DNA from: Flavobacteriales bacterium
GTDB taxonomy: Bacteria > Bacteroidota > Bacteroidia > Flavobacteriales_F > PHOS-HE28
Assembly: GCA_016710685.1 (NCBI GenBank)
Contig: JADJVC010000001.1
Coordinates: 365,336 to 429,335 of the forward strand
Reading direction: 5' to 3'
DNA length: 64,000 nucleotides
This document shows, one piece after another, positions 44,083 through 52,679 of the stretch. A model generated the notes under the pieces. It was not told the DNA's origin, searched no databases, and saw nothing but the letters and a program-made list of their open reading frames with translations. A program made the position numbers and the translations under genes. Each line of letters starts with the position of its first letter. Within the stretch, counting starts at the first letter, position 1.

Positions 44083-44275
44083 GCGCTAAGGAGGATTGAC
44101 GCGGAGGCGCGGAGGCGCGGAGAAATGCGAATGGTGATTAGTCGACCGTGTGCTGAACTGCCGCCTGCCACTGCCGCCTGCCACTGCCTGCTGTCACCCT
44201 CATCTCTGCGACTCTGCGCCTCTGCGCCTCTGCGTCCCACCCCTCTGTGCTCTTTGCCCCGTGGTGAAAAATGCA
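44083..44275. repeat. Inverted microrepeat pair between divergent xerD and aroQ
   Basis: At 44090-44125 minus-oriented GCGGAGGCGCGGAGGCGCGG repeats point towards the xerD start (44062). At 44201-44245 plus-oriented CTCTGCGCCTCTGCGCCTC units, then CCCCGTGGTGAAAAATG, point to the aroQ start (44302). Between them (44157-44196) are CTGCCGCCTGCCACTGCCG words. Confidence 0.8.
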
Positions 44276-44301
44276 TCGCCCTTACAGCCGACCTTTGCCG
44301 C

Positions 44302-44727
44302 ATGCGCCTCCTCATTCTCAACGGCCCCAACTTGGACCTGCTCGGCACCCGCGAACCGGCGATCTATGGCACACGCACCTTCGAGGACTTCCTCGTGGAA
44401 CTGCGGAAGGAATTCCCGGGCCATCAACTGGACTATTTCCAAAGCAACGTGGAAGGGGAGATGATCAACGCTTTGCGCAATGCAGAGGCGAATTGTGCCG
44501 GCGTGGTGATGAACGCGGCGGGTTACTCGCACACCAGCGTGGCGTTGCGCGATACTCTTGCGGGCATGCAGGTGCCGGTGGTGGAGGTACACATCAGTAA
44601 CGTGCATGCGCGGGAACCGTTCCGGCACGTGCTGTTGACAGCAGCGGTGAGCGCGGGCTGCATCACCGGCTTCGGGCTTGAGGGCTACCGGCTAGCGGTG
44701 GAATACTTGCTGCGGCGCGGCGGTTGA
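44302..44727 (+). CDS. aroQ: 3-dehydroquinate dehydratase, type II
   Basis: AroQ dehydrates 3-dehydroquinate to 3-dehydroshikimate in aromatic amino-acid synthesis. The 141 residues match type II in full: LLILNGPNLDLLGTREPAIY (with the catalytic Tyr in IYG), YFQSNVEGEMI, VVMNAAGYSHTSVALRD and VVEVHISNVHAREPFRH. Starts at the ATG at 44302 (MRLL); its 3' end overlaps the convergent glycosyltransferase gene by 43 bases. ACCTTTGCCGC, a -7-like element, lies just before the ATG. Confidence 0.96.
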   Translation: MRLLILNGPNLDLLGTREPAIYGTRTFEDFLVELRKEFPGHQLDYFQSNVEGEMINALRNAEANCAGVVMNAAGYSHTSVALRDTLAGMQVPVVEVHISNVHAREPFRHVLLTAAVSAGCITGFGLEGYRLAVEYLLRRGG

Positions 44728-45752
44728 TCGATCCGCTCCGCGTCCAGGTCGGAGAATTTCTTCCAGCCTAAAATGTAGCGGTCGTAAGCGATGCTGCGGT
44801 GGTACATGCCGGTGAGGTCCGGTGAATTTTCCAGTTTGCGCAGGCGCTTGCGCTCCCGGTACAGGCGGGGCAGCCAACGGAAAAAACGGCGGTGCGCCTT
44901 GCCCACTTGCCATGCATGTTCCGCATGGCCTTCGGCGATGAATTTCATGGCGGCGAAAAGGTCCAGCACCAGCCGGTGGAAAATGCGGTAAACGATGAAG
45001 TGGGAGCGGAGGTGCTTGGTGAGCACGGCCAAGCTGTTGCGGAAGTTGAGATAGGTCTTGCGCGGACTCCCGTAGCCCAAGGCACCACCACCCACGTGGT
45101 ATACGGTGGCGCTGGATGTGTAGCCCACGCGCCAGCCCATGCGCCGCATGCACCAGCACAGGTCGATCTCCTCCATGTGGGCGAACAACTCGGCATCGAA
45201 GCCACCGGCGGCGCGGAAGGCCTCCGCACGGATCATCAAGCAAGCTCCGGTGGCCCAGAACACGTCGCGGTCGTCGTTGTACTGGCCGTGGTCCTCCTCG
45301 GTGATCTCGAAGATGCGTCCCCGGCAGAACGGATAACCGTTCCGGTCGATGAAGCCGCCCGCGGCACCGGCATGCTCAAAGCTGTTACGGCCGCCGTGGG
45401 AAAGCACCTTGGGCTGGCAAGCAGCCATGTCCGGCCGGGCGGCGAGGTGCGCGTGCAGGGCATCGATCCAGCCGGGCGTGGTCTCCACATCGCTGTTCAG
45501 CAGCAGAAAATAGGTGGTGTCCACCTGCGCCAATGCCTTGTTGTAGCCGCCGGCAAAGCCCTCATTGGTCGGCATGGCGATCACTTCGACCGCGGGCATT
45601 TCCTTCCGGAGCCAATCCACTGAACCGTCCGTGCTGCCATTGTCCGCCACGATGACACGGGCCGCGTGGGCACTGTGTTTCAGCACCGTAGGCAGGAAAC
45701 GCTCCAGCCAGTGCCGGCCATTCCAGTTCAAGATCACTACGGCGGTGTCCAT
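44685..45752 (-). CDS. Family 2 glycosyltransferase (rhamnosyltransferase-like)
   Basis: A 355-residue GT-A fold enzyme that transfers a sugar from a nucleotide donor, probably to a cell-surface polysaccharide. It has VVILNWNGRHWLERFLPTV, the donor segment VIVADNGSTDGSVDWL, the DxD-like motif LLNSDVETTPGW and an acceptor-lobe EIDLCWCMRRMGWRVGY with a later HLRSHFIVYR. The C-terminal 60 residues are a basic helical tail. It overlaps aroQ's 3' end. Confidence 0.9.
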   Translation of the reverse strand: MDTAVVILNWNGRHWLERFLPTVLKHSAHAARVIVADNGSTDGSVDWLRKEMPAVEVIAMPTNEGFAGGYNKALAQVDTTYFLLLNSDVETTPGWIDALHAHLAARPDMAACQPKVLSHGGRNSFEHAGAAGGFIDRNGYPFCRGRIFEITEEDHGQYNDDRDVFWATGACLMIRAEAFRAAGGFDAELFAHMEEIDLCWCMRRMGWRVGYTSSATVYHVGGGALGYGSPRKTYLNFRNSLAVLTKHLRSHFIVYRIFHRLVLDLFAAMKFIAEGHAEHAWQVGKAHRRFFRWLPRLYRERKRLRKLENSPDLTGMYHRSIAYDRYILGWKKFSDLDAERIDQPPRRSKYSTASR

Positions 45753-45870
45753 TCAGGGCAAAGGAAACGGCAAAATTGGGGGGAATGGGGTGCGCTCGAA
45801 TGAAAAATGCCGAAAAACCCGCACTTGTGCCGGTGCGCCCCGTTGTGACGCCATGGAAGATGCACTACCC

Positions 45871-47271
45871 TTATTTCGGGTACTTGTAGTTGTTCATCAC
45901 CTCGTCGCGCTTCGCGCCGCCGTCAATGTTTCCGGGCGCTATCATGTCCAGCCAACGGCTGTTGTTCAGTTCGCCGGGCATGTCCGAGGTCAGCAACGTC
46001 CAGCAGGTGGTGGAGCGTTCCTCTTGGGTGAAGACGAAGCGGCGGTCGTTGTATTTGCCGGCGCGGTAGTAATGCCACACCATGTAGGGCGTTACGGCAG
46101 TCTCGTTGCTGCGGTCCACAACGGAATTCGGCGCACCGTATTTCAGGAAAATGCGGCCTTGGTCACTTTGGTAACCGCGCATGTTGCGGCACCCGAACTG
46201 TTTGTTGGCATAGATCACCGCTTGTTGGTAGCTCTTCCAGGCCCCTTCAGGGTCTTGCGGGGAACGGTTGTACCAGAACGTGTACAGGAAATCGCGCATG
46301 AGATCCGGTTTACGGTCCTTCCAGCGGTCGTCGATGATCTTCGCTTCCATATCATTGGAGATGGGGCGCATGGAGCTGAGGTATTCGGCCAAGGTGTCGG
46401 CATCGTTGTAAGCATCGGTGAAGTTCGGGCCGAGCTCGCCGGGGGCCAGTTCCAGCGGGTTGTAGGCCATGGGGTTCATGCGCTGGAAAAACTGTTCGCG
46501 GCGCGCCACGGTGGAATCGTTGCGGTCCCGCAATTCCAAGGCGAGGATGTAATTGCCGGAAGGCAGCTTGGCGATGTTGAACGCCATGCCGATGGGCACC
46601 ACGGTATCCGCCTTCAAGCGCTGCACTTGCCGCATGTTCGCCACCACGACATGGTCCTCATAGCCTTCGATCTGCGCAGTGGCCAAGAAGGCGCCGCCCG
46701 GCCCGAACCGCTTGGTGCTGCCATAGGCCTCCGCATAGAAGGACACGATATCCGAGCCGTCCGGAAAGAAGGACCCCGGAAAGGGAAGTGCCTCCCCGGA
46801 GCCTTTCGCCGGCATGGTGAACTGGATGTCGGAAAGGCTCGCATCCTCACTTGGAGAGGTTACCACCAAAGGCTTGCTGATGTATACGTGCGCCGTGTCA
46901 GGGGAATTGAGATCGCGCATTTCAAACGAAAGGGCATAGTTGCCAGGCTTTAGCGCGAAGCGTTCCTGGTGCATGAAATCGCCGGTCAATGTATCGCTGC
47001 GGTCGGGAGAGGATACCATGGTCTTGCGGTAGTCCGCGATCTTGCCGTCCTGTTCCACCAAGGTCAATACTTCCACCTTGGATTGCCGGAATCCACGCTC
47101 ATCCGTGGTCCATTCCGCCGTGGCGCCCAAGAAGGTGATGTTAACCACCACCACGGGTGAACTTTCCGCGGTCTGGAACCGCTTGGCCTCCACTACGGCC
47201 TCCAATTGGGGCTGGGCTTGGAGAGCAATTGCGGAGGCGAAGAAGATGGCGGACAGAATAGCGTTGCGCAT
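45871..47271 (-). CDS. GWxTD-domain secreted protein
   Basis: A 466-residue secreted protein (signal ends ALQAQ). After a beta-rich N-terminal region it has the GWxTD-type C-terminal domain around FLYTFWYNRSPQDPEGAWK and GYQSDQGRIFLKYGAPNSVV. The family is seen in Bacteroidota and others; its function is unknown, with envelope assembly or surface-related roles proposed. A perfect -7 element TAACTTTG is present upstream on this strand (47276-47283). Confidence 0.85.
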   Translation of the reverse strand: MRNAILSAIFFASAIALQAQPQLEAVVEAKRFQTAESSPVVVVNITFLGATAEWTTDERGFRQSKVEVLTLVEQDGKIADYRKTMVSSPDRSDTLTGDFMHQERFALKPGNYALSFEMRDLNSPDTAHVYISKPLVVTSPSEDASLSDIQFTMPAKGSGEALPFPGSFFPDGSDIVSFYAEAYGSTKRFGPGGAFLATAQIEGYEDHVVVANMRQVQRLKADTVVPIGMAFNIAKLPSGNYILALELRDRNDSTVARREQFFQRMNPMAYNPLELAPGELGPNFTDAYNDADTLAEYLSSMRPISNDMEAKIIDDRWKDRKPDLMRDFLYTFWYNRSPQDPEGAWKSYQQAVIYANKQFGCRNMRGYQSDQGRIFLKYGAPNSVVDRSNETAVTPYMVWHYYRAGKYNDRRFVFTQEERSTTCWTLLTSDMPGELNNSRWLDMIAPGNIDGGAKRDEVMNNYKYPK

Positions 47272-47275
47272 AGGT

Positions 47276-47283
47276 CAAAGTTA
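47276..47283 (-). promoter_or_regulatory. -7 element for the GWxTD gene
   Basis: TAACTTTG on the minus strand matches TAnnTTTG and lies 5 bases upstream of the ATG at 47271. No clear TTG -33 element is found at the expected distance. Confidence 0.45.
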
Positions 47284-47529
47284 AGCAGGTGTGCCGGGGT
47301 AGCCTTACCGTTAGCGGATCGGGAGTCGCCGATGGTCGTTGTGGACCCTGGTTGACGGTGCTTTGTTGAGGCCGATCCGCTTGCGCTTTACTCGCGCGCT
47401 CGTATCTTTTTCCTTCAGCCCTGAAATCCGCCGTTCATCACGATCCACGATCGCTTGCCGCCGGTTCCGTTACCTTTGCCGCCCCTTTGGAAGAGCCAAA
47501 GTGGAAGCAAGAAACCCATAAACGACCGC

Positions 47530-49770
47530 ATGAATCTTAAAAAGTACGTGGCCCTCTTGGCCTTAGCCGTGTTCACCATACCCGCCAGTTGGGCAGGTGA
47601 GGGCATGTGGCTGCTGAACAAACTGAAACAGGTGAACGAGGCGCAGATGCGCGAACTGGGCTTTAAGCTGACGGCTGAGGACATCTACAGTCTCAATCAA
47701 GCCAGCATGAAGGATGCGGTGGCGCGCATGGGCGGCGGTTTCTGCACCGGAGAGGTGGTGAGCGCCGACGGCCTGATGCTGTCCAACCACCATTGCGGTT
47801 TCGATGCCATCCAAAGCATCAGCAGCGTGGAGCACGACTACCTCACGGACGGTTTTTGGGCCATGACCCGCGACCAGGAAAGTCCTACAGGTTTTGAGGT
47901 GAGCTTCCTGCAATACATCACCGACGTCACCGACACGGTGCTTTCCGCATTGCCTGCAGGCATCAGCGAAGAAGCGCGCGACTCCATCCTTCAAGTGATC
48001 GGCGCGGACTTGGAGCGCAAGGCCACCGAGGGTAAGCCGCATATCCTGGCTGATTTCAAAGTGATGTTCGAAGGCAACGAGTTTTACATGTTCGTTTACA
48101 AGAGCTACCCGGACGTGCGTCTGGTCGGAGCCCCACCAAGTGCCATCGGCAAGTTCGGCGGCGACACGGACAATTGGCAGTGGCCTCGCCACACGGGTGA
48201 CTTCAGCATGTTCCGCATTTATACCGGACCTGATGGCGAGCCTGCTGAGTATTCCAAAGAAAACATTCCCTTCAAGCCCAAGTGGCACTTCCCTGTGAGC
48301 CTGGACGGCGTGAAAAAAGGTGACTTTACCATGATCATGGGCTTCCCCGGAAGTACAGACCGTTTCCTCAACAGCGACGGCGTGAAGCTGGCGTTGGACG
48401 TGGAGCAGCCCAGCCGGGTGAAGATCCGCGGCGAGAAGCTGGAGACCATGAAAGAACACATGGACGCCGACGATGCAACGCGCATCAAATATGCCAGCAA
48501 GTACGCGCAGATAGCCAACTACTGGAAGTACTTCATCGGCCAGCAAAAGGGATTGAAAGCCCAGCATGTGTGGGACCGCAAGAAGGCCCAAGAGGACGAC
48601 TTGATGGCATGGGTGAACGCAGACCCGGCACGCAAGGCGAAGTACGGCGAAATGCAGGCCGACCTCAGCGAAGGCTATGCGGAGCGCGCCTCGTTTGAAA
48701 AAGCCAGCACCTACATGCAGGAAGGTGCCTTTGGAAGTGAAGCCGTTGTGTTCGGTTTCCGTCTGTACGGCCTGATGATGCAGTTGGAGAACGACCCGAA
48801 GAACACGGAGAAGATCACTGCCATGGCCGACCGGGCGAAAGCCTCGGCACGCGATTTCTGGAAGGATTACGACCCGGCAACGGACCAGGACGTCACCGCG
48901 GCCATGTTCGCCATGATCCACAAGGACGTGGACCCTGCGCAGCAGCCGGACATCATGGCCACGGTCACGAAAAAGTACAAGGGCGATTTCAACAAATGGG
49001 CCGAGGCCATGTTTAAGACCAGCGTGCTTACCGACAGCACCCGTTTGATGGCCTTTTTGAATGCCCCCAAGCTGAAGACCTTACAGAAGGACATGGGCAT
49101 GCAGACGATGACCAGCAGCCTGAACCTCTATCGTGGCGTGCTCGGCCCCGGTATCGACGTGGCCCAAGTGAAGATCGACAAAGGCTACCGCCTGATGGTG
49201 GCTGCCATGCGTGAAAAGGACCCGAACAAAATGTGGTACCCCAACGCCAACAGTACCGAGCGCCTCACCTACGGGGTGGCGAACGACTATAGCCCAGCTG
49301 ATGCGGTCCATTACGACCTGACCACCACGCAGCTCGGTATCCTCCAGAAAGAGGACAACACCAACGATGAATTCGTGGTGCCAAAGCGCGCGCATGAACT
49401 GTTGGTCAACAAGGATTTTGGCCGTTACGCCAATCCTGACGGCACCTTGCCTGTCTGCTTCCTCAGCGAGAACGACATCACCGGTGGAAACAGCGGCAGC
49501 CCGGTGATCAATGGCAACGGCGAGCTCATCGGCATTGCCTTCGATGGCAACTGGGAGGCCATGAGCGGCGATATTTCCTACGAACCCGAGTTGCAGCGCA
49601 CCATCAGCGTGGACATCCGCTACGTGCTGTGGGTGATCGACAAGTACGCCGGTGCCAAACACCTCGTGGACGAAATGACTTTGGTGAAGAAGCCTGTTGA
49701 TGTGCCCATGGAAGTGGTGCCACCTGCACCCACTTCAGCCACGGACAAGCGCGCCGGAGCGAAGAACTAA
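47530..49770 (+). CDS. S46 dipeptidyl-peptidase, DPP7 type
   Basis: S46 enzymes release dipeptides from peptide N-termini in the periplasm or outside. The 746 residues start with a signal peptide (to about 22) and contain the catalytic triad His88 (SNHHCGFDAIQ), Asp224 (PRHTGDFSMFR) and Ser655 (GGNSGSPV). Eighteen residues after Ser655, G673 (AFDGNW) matches the Gly that marks DPP7 (hydrophobic P1), not the Arg of DPP11. TACCTTTG is found at 47471-47478. A bidirectional terminator follows. Confidence 0.93.
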   Translation: MNLKKYVALLALAVFTIPASWAGEGMWLLNKLKQVNEAQMRELGFKLTAEDIYSLNQASMKDAVARMGGGFCTGEVVSADGLMLSNHHCGFDAIQSISSVEHDYLTDGFWAMTRDQESPTGFEVSFLQYITDVTDTVLSALPAGISEEARDSILQVIGADLERKATEGKPHILADFKVMFEGNEFYMFVYKSYPDVRLVGAPPSAIGKFGGDTDNWQWPRHTGDFSMFRIYTGPDGEPAEYSKENIPFKPKWHFPVSLDGVKKGDFTMIMGFPGSTDRFLNSDGVKLALDVEQPSRVKIRGEKLETMKEHMDADDATRIKYASKYAQIANYWKYFIGQQKGLKAQHVWDRKKAQEDDLMAWVNADPARKAKYGEMQADLSEGYAERASFEKASTYMQEGAFGSEAVVFGFRLYGLMMQLENDPKNTEKITAMADRAKASARDFWKDYDPATDQDVTAAMFAMIHKDVDPAQQPDIMATVTKKYKGDFNKWAEAMFKTSVLTDSTRLMAFLNAPKLKTLQKDMGMQTMTSSLNLYRGVLGPGIDVAQVKIDKGYRLMVAAMREKDPNKMWYPNANSTERLTYGVANDYSPADAVHYDLTTTQLGILQKEDNTNDEFVVPKRAHELLVNKDFGRYANPDGTLPVCFLSENDITGGNSGSPVINGNGELIGIAFDGNWEAMSGDISYEPELQRTISVDIRYVLWVIDKYAGAKHLVDEMTLVKKPVDVPMEVVPPAPTSATDKRAGAKN

Positions 49771-49784
49771 CCATTAGCGAACAC

Positions 49785-49823
49785 AAAAAAGGCCCGGTCG
49801 CTTGAACGCGATCGGGCCTTTTT
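49785..49823. terminator. Bidirectional intrinsic terminator
   Basis: A-run, then GGCCCGGTCGC, loop TTGAAC, GCGATCGGGCC and TTTTT. The stem is 11 bp with one G-U pair on the RNA level, flanked by A6 and T5, so it can end transcription from both sides (S46 gene and the minus-strand gene). Confidence 0.85.
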
Positions 49824-49837
49824 GCGTGAACCCATTT

Positions 49838-50200
49838 CTACGGATACGCCGTCCGCGGTTGCAGAAACAGGTCCTTCCGGAATTGCTTCACCCCATAAGG
49901 GACCGCTTGTACGGTCTGCCGCATTTCAAGGTAGCCGTTCTCACGGGTTACGCGTAGTTCAAAAGACTTGCCGGCAGGGATGAACATGGCATAGCGCCCG
50001 TCCGCGTTCACGCTGGAAACAGACTTGCGTTCGCCATTGCTGCTGTAATATTCCACGAGGCAGTCATATACCGGCTTCCCGGATATACCGTCGATAACTG
50101 TGCCATAGACCTGCACGTTGTTGAGCTGGTCGATTTTTGGATCTTGTGCACGAAGTGACAAGGAGGCCAAAACCAGAGGGATGAGGAGCGAGCGGAGCAT
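49838..50200 (-). CDS. Small secreted carboxypeptidase-regulatory-like protein
   Basis: A 120-residue secreted protein: signal peptide (SLRAQ, about 19) and one beta-sandwich module with VYGTVIDGISGKPVYDCLVE and GRYAMFIPAGKSFELRVTREN, the pattern of CarboxypepD_reg-type domains in Bacteroidota surface proteins. No partner domain is present. Followed by a 300-base spacer that holds a double hairpin. Confidence 0.8.
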   Translation of the reverse strand: MLRSLLIPLVLASLSLRAQDPKIDQLNNVQVYGTVIDGISGKPVYDCLVEYYSSNGERKSVSSVNADGRYAMFIPAGKSFELRVTRENGYLEMRQTVQAVPYGVKQFRKDLFLQPRTAYP

Positions 50201-50353
50201 TGGGCTCCGATACGTGCCTCCTGAAGAAATGGTTTCAACGCCCGGAAAGGTGTTCCTTGACAGTAATCCCGACGTGCGCCGTGAGCCGTAGCCGTGTCAA
50301 CGCTGCATCAACGGGATGCTGCAGTTCCACGCAGTGCGAAGGAGCGACCTAGA

Positions 50354-50405
50354 TCCCGCCGGAGGCGGTCATCGCGGCAACGCACTCGCGAAACACGCGA
50401 GCGCG
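50354..50405. repeat. Double-hairpin repeat, copy 2
   Basis: Same arrangement as copy 1 (40405-40455): CCGCCGGAGGCGG, then ACGCACTCGCGAAACACGCG with AGCGCG following. A further derived unit (ATCGCGAAAAACGTAAGCGC) follows at about 50424-50444. It lies between the small secreted gene (start 50200) and the yidC stop (50501). Confidence 0.7.
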
Positions 50406-50500
50406 TGTGCTTCAGGGCAACGGAATCGCGAAAAACGTAAGCGCGGGCCTATCGGACGAACGACTGACAACGGACAACCAAGTACGGGAAATTACTTCCC

Positions 50501-52387
50501 TCAGCGCCGCTTCTTGCTCTGCTGTTGCTGCTGCTTCTGGATCTCCTCCATGCGCAGTTGCCACTTGCTCTTCTTGCGCGGCTTCTTCATGTTGTCCAGC
50601 AGTTGCGCGCGCAGTTTGTCCTCATCCAGGAACCATTTGGTGATCACTGTCATCTGCAGGATGCTGATGATGTTCGCCAAGAAATAGTAGTAGCTCAGGC
50701 CGGCGGGAAGGGAGTTCATGAAGAACAGCATCATCACCGGAAAGAGGTACATCATCACCTTCATGTTCGGCATGCCCTGCTGCTGGGGCATCTGCTTGCT
50801 GTTCACGAGGGTGTAGATGATCGTACTGGCGGCCATCAGCAGCGTAAACAGGCTTACGTGACTGCCGTATGCGGGAATGGTGAACGGCAGCTGGGCGATG
50901 CTGTCGTAGCTGCTGAGGTCGTCCGCCCAGAGGAAGGATTGCTGCCGCAACTCGATGCTACTGGGGAAGAAGCGGAACATGGCATAGAGCACGGGCATCT
51001 GCAGCAGCATGGGCACGCACCCGGCCACGGGGCTCACGCCGGCCTTGCGGTAGAGGTCCATGGTGGCCTGTTGCTTCTTCATGGCATCGTCAGCGCCATA
51101 CTTGGCGGTGATGTCCGTGATCTCCGGCTTCAGGGCGCGCATGCGTATGCTGCTCTTCTGGTTGCGGTAGGCAATGGGCAACAGCAGCATCTTGATCACC
51201 ACGGTGAGCACCAAAATGATGATGCCGTAGCTGAGGTTGAACTGGCTGAGGAAATTGAAGATCGGGATCACCAAAAAGCGGTTCATCCAGCCGAAAATGC
51301 CCCAACCCAGATCAATGATCCGACTGAACTCCGGGATCTCTGTTTGCCGCAACGTATTGTACTGGTTCGGCCCGAGGTACATCCGCATGGCCATGGTGGC
51401 ATTTTCACCGGGCTCGGTACCGAAGAAGAGTTTGGCGTCGTAACGCTTGGTGTAGAGCGTATCGTCCGGCAGGGTTGTGATGGAGATGGAGGAGCCGTTG
51501 CTCGCAAACCCGTCCGCCTTCACCAAGGCAACAGTGAAGAAATCCTGCTTGAAAGCCACCCAGTTGGTCTTCGCCTCCAAGGTTTTGTCATCGTCCTTGG
51601 TTTCGCTGAGGTAGTTGCGGTCGTCGTTGAGGTATTTGTAGTACACCGTGCATTTGCCGTCCTCGGTGGGCAGGTGCTTTTCGTTGTGGTAGCCGGTGAG
51701 GTTCCAATGGAACATCACGTTGCGCGGGTCAATTTCCGGCAGACCCACCAGCTCCGCGGAAACATCCATGAACCAAGAGGCGCTGTCCAGTTTGTAGGTG
51801 ATGGCGAGGTACTTGGCCGGGTCCGTGGTGGGGGCGATAAGGCGTACGCCGGTGCTGTCGATCTTCTGCGCGGTGAAGTTGAAGTCCTTGGTGCTCAGCT
51901 TCAGGTTGCCCATGAAGAAGTTGAACTCATAGGCACCGCTGTCCGGCGCGGCCAGCAGTAGCGGTTTGCGGCCGTGGTAGGTCTTGTAGTCCTTCAGCCG
52001 GATCACGTTGGGCCGTGCACCAAAGGTGTTGATGGCCACTTGGATGTTCTTGTTCGCGATGGTGATCACTTGGTTCTCCCCGGCGGCCGCAGGGCTGAAA
52101 ATTCCGTAACGCGAGGCCAAGTGTGAAGCCACCACGCTGTCCTTCGCGGCTTGGTTGGTAACGGTGTCCGCAGGCACGGCCAAGGCGGCACTGTCCAGCA
52201 CTTGCTTGTGTTGCTTGGCCAAGGCTGAATCCGCATGGCGCGCCTGCTCCTGAATGGCGAGGTTGGCGATGCTGTCCTGCTGGTGCTGTGCCACGGCGCG
52301 CTCTTCCGCGCTGGGCATGGTAAAGTACTGGTAGCCGAAGAGGATGGCAATGATGAGAATGATGCCGATGATCGAATTGCGGTCCAT
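50501..52387 (-). CDS. yidC: Membrane protein insertase YidC
   Basis: YidC inserts membrane proteins with or without SecYEG. The 628 residues have an N-terminal anchor (GIILIIAILFGYQYF), a large periplasmic domain (about 50-365) and a C-terminal five-helix core: LSYGIIILVLTVVIKMLLLP, then GVSPVAGCVPMLLQMPVLYA (SPVAGC) and NSLPAGLSYYYFLANIISI. The basic tail (RKKSKWQLRMEEIQKQQQQ) is Lys/Gln-rich, as in ribosome-binding tails. TATCTTCG is present upstream. Confidence 0.96.
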   Translation of the reverse strand: MDRNSIIGIILIIAILFGYQYFTMPSAEERAVAQHQQDSIANLAIQEQARHADSALAKQHKQVLDSAALAVPADTVTNQAAKDSVVASHLASRYGIFSPAAAGENQVITIANKNIQVAINTFGARPNVIRLKDYKTYHGRKPLLLAAPDSGAYEFNFFMGNLKLSTKDFNFTAQKIDSTGVRLIAPTTDPAKYLAITYKLDSASWFMDVSAELVGLPEIDPRNVMFHWNLTGYHNEKHLPTEDGKCTVYYKYLNDDRNYLSETKDDDKTLEAKTNWVAFKQDFFTVALVKADGFASNGSSISITTLPDDTLYTKRYDAKLFFGTEPGENATMAMRMYLGPNQYNTLRQTEIPEFSRIIDLGWGIFGWMNRFLVIPIFNFLSQFNLSYGIIILVLTVVIKMLLLPIAYRNQKSSIRMRALKPEITDITAKYGADDAMKKQQATMDLYRKAGVSPVAGCVPMLLQMPVLYAMFRFFPSSIELRQQSFLWADDLSSYDSIAQLPFTIPAYGSHVSLFTLLMAASTIIYTLVNSKQMPQQQGMPNMKVMMYLFPVMMLFFMNSLPAGLSYYYFLANIISILQMTVITKWFLDEDKLRAQLLDNMKKPRKKSKWQLRMEEIQKQQQQQSKKRR

Positions 52388-52499
52388 GCTGTCCTGGTGG
52401 CAACAAAAAAGCCAATTGGGGTTTACGGTTCGGTAAAGGGCGCGAAGATAGCAGCACGGTGCTGGCGGAATTGGGAGTGAAAAACGTAAAATGCAAAAC

Positions 52500-52640
52500 G
52501 GACCGCCCGATCGAAATGCGATCGGCCAACCGGTAACCTACCTGCGGTAGGCAGGCCCGTAACCCGTAACCTACCTGCGGTAGGCAGGCCCGCAACTCGC
52601 AACCCATCAACCCGTAACCCGTAACGCAACAACTACCATG
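52500..52640. repeat. Tandem and palindromic repeats upstream of yidC
   Basis: A unit GTAACCTACCTGCGGTAGGC (and AGGCCCG after it) occurs twice with a 33-base period (52533-52559, 52566-52592); each contains the hairpin CCTACC-TGC-GGTAGG. AACCCGTAAC words continue to 52627, and GATCG-AAATG-CGATC at 52509-52523 is another small hairpin. This fills the divergent gap between yidC and the next gene. Confidence 0.75.
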
Positions 52641-52679
52641 TGGCACGTTCTTAGCAACCACCTCATACTTTTGGACCCC

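Noticed and set aside
6132..44275. Microrepeat runs considered as CRISPR arrays
   Set aside because: Units are 8-9 bases with no spacers of constant length between exact repeats and no cas genes nearby.
45565..46953. 462-codon plus-strand frame in the GWxTD gene
   Set aside because: Antisense shadow of the GWxTD gene; no recognised domain.
47563..48921. 452-codon minus-strand frame in the S46 gene
   Set aside because: The S46 catalytic triad lies on the plus strand, so this is a shadow frame.
50525..51961. 478-codon plus-strand frame in yidC
   Set aside because: Antisense to a certain yidC; His/Val/Glu-rich without domain.
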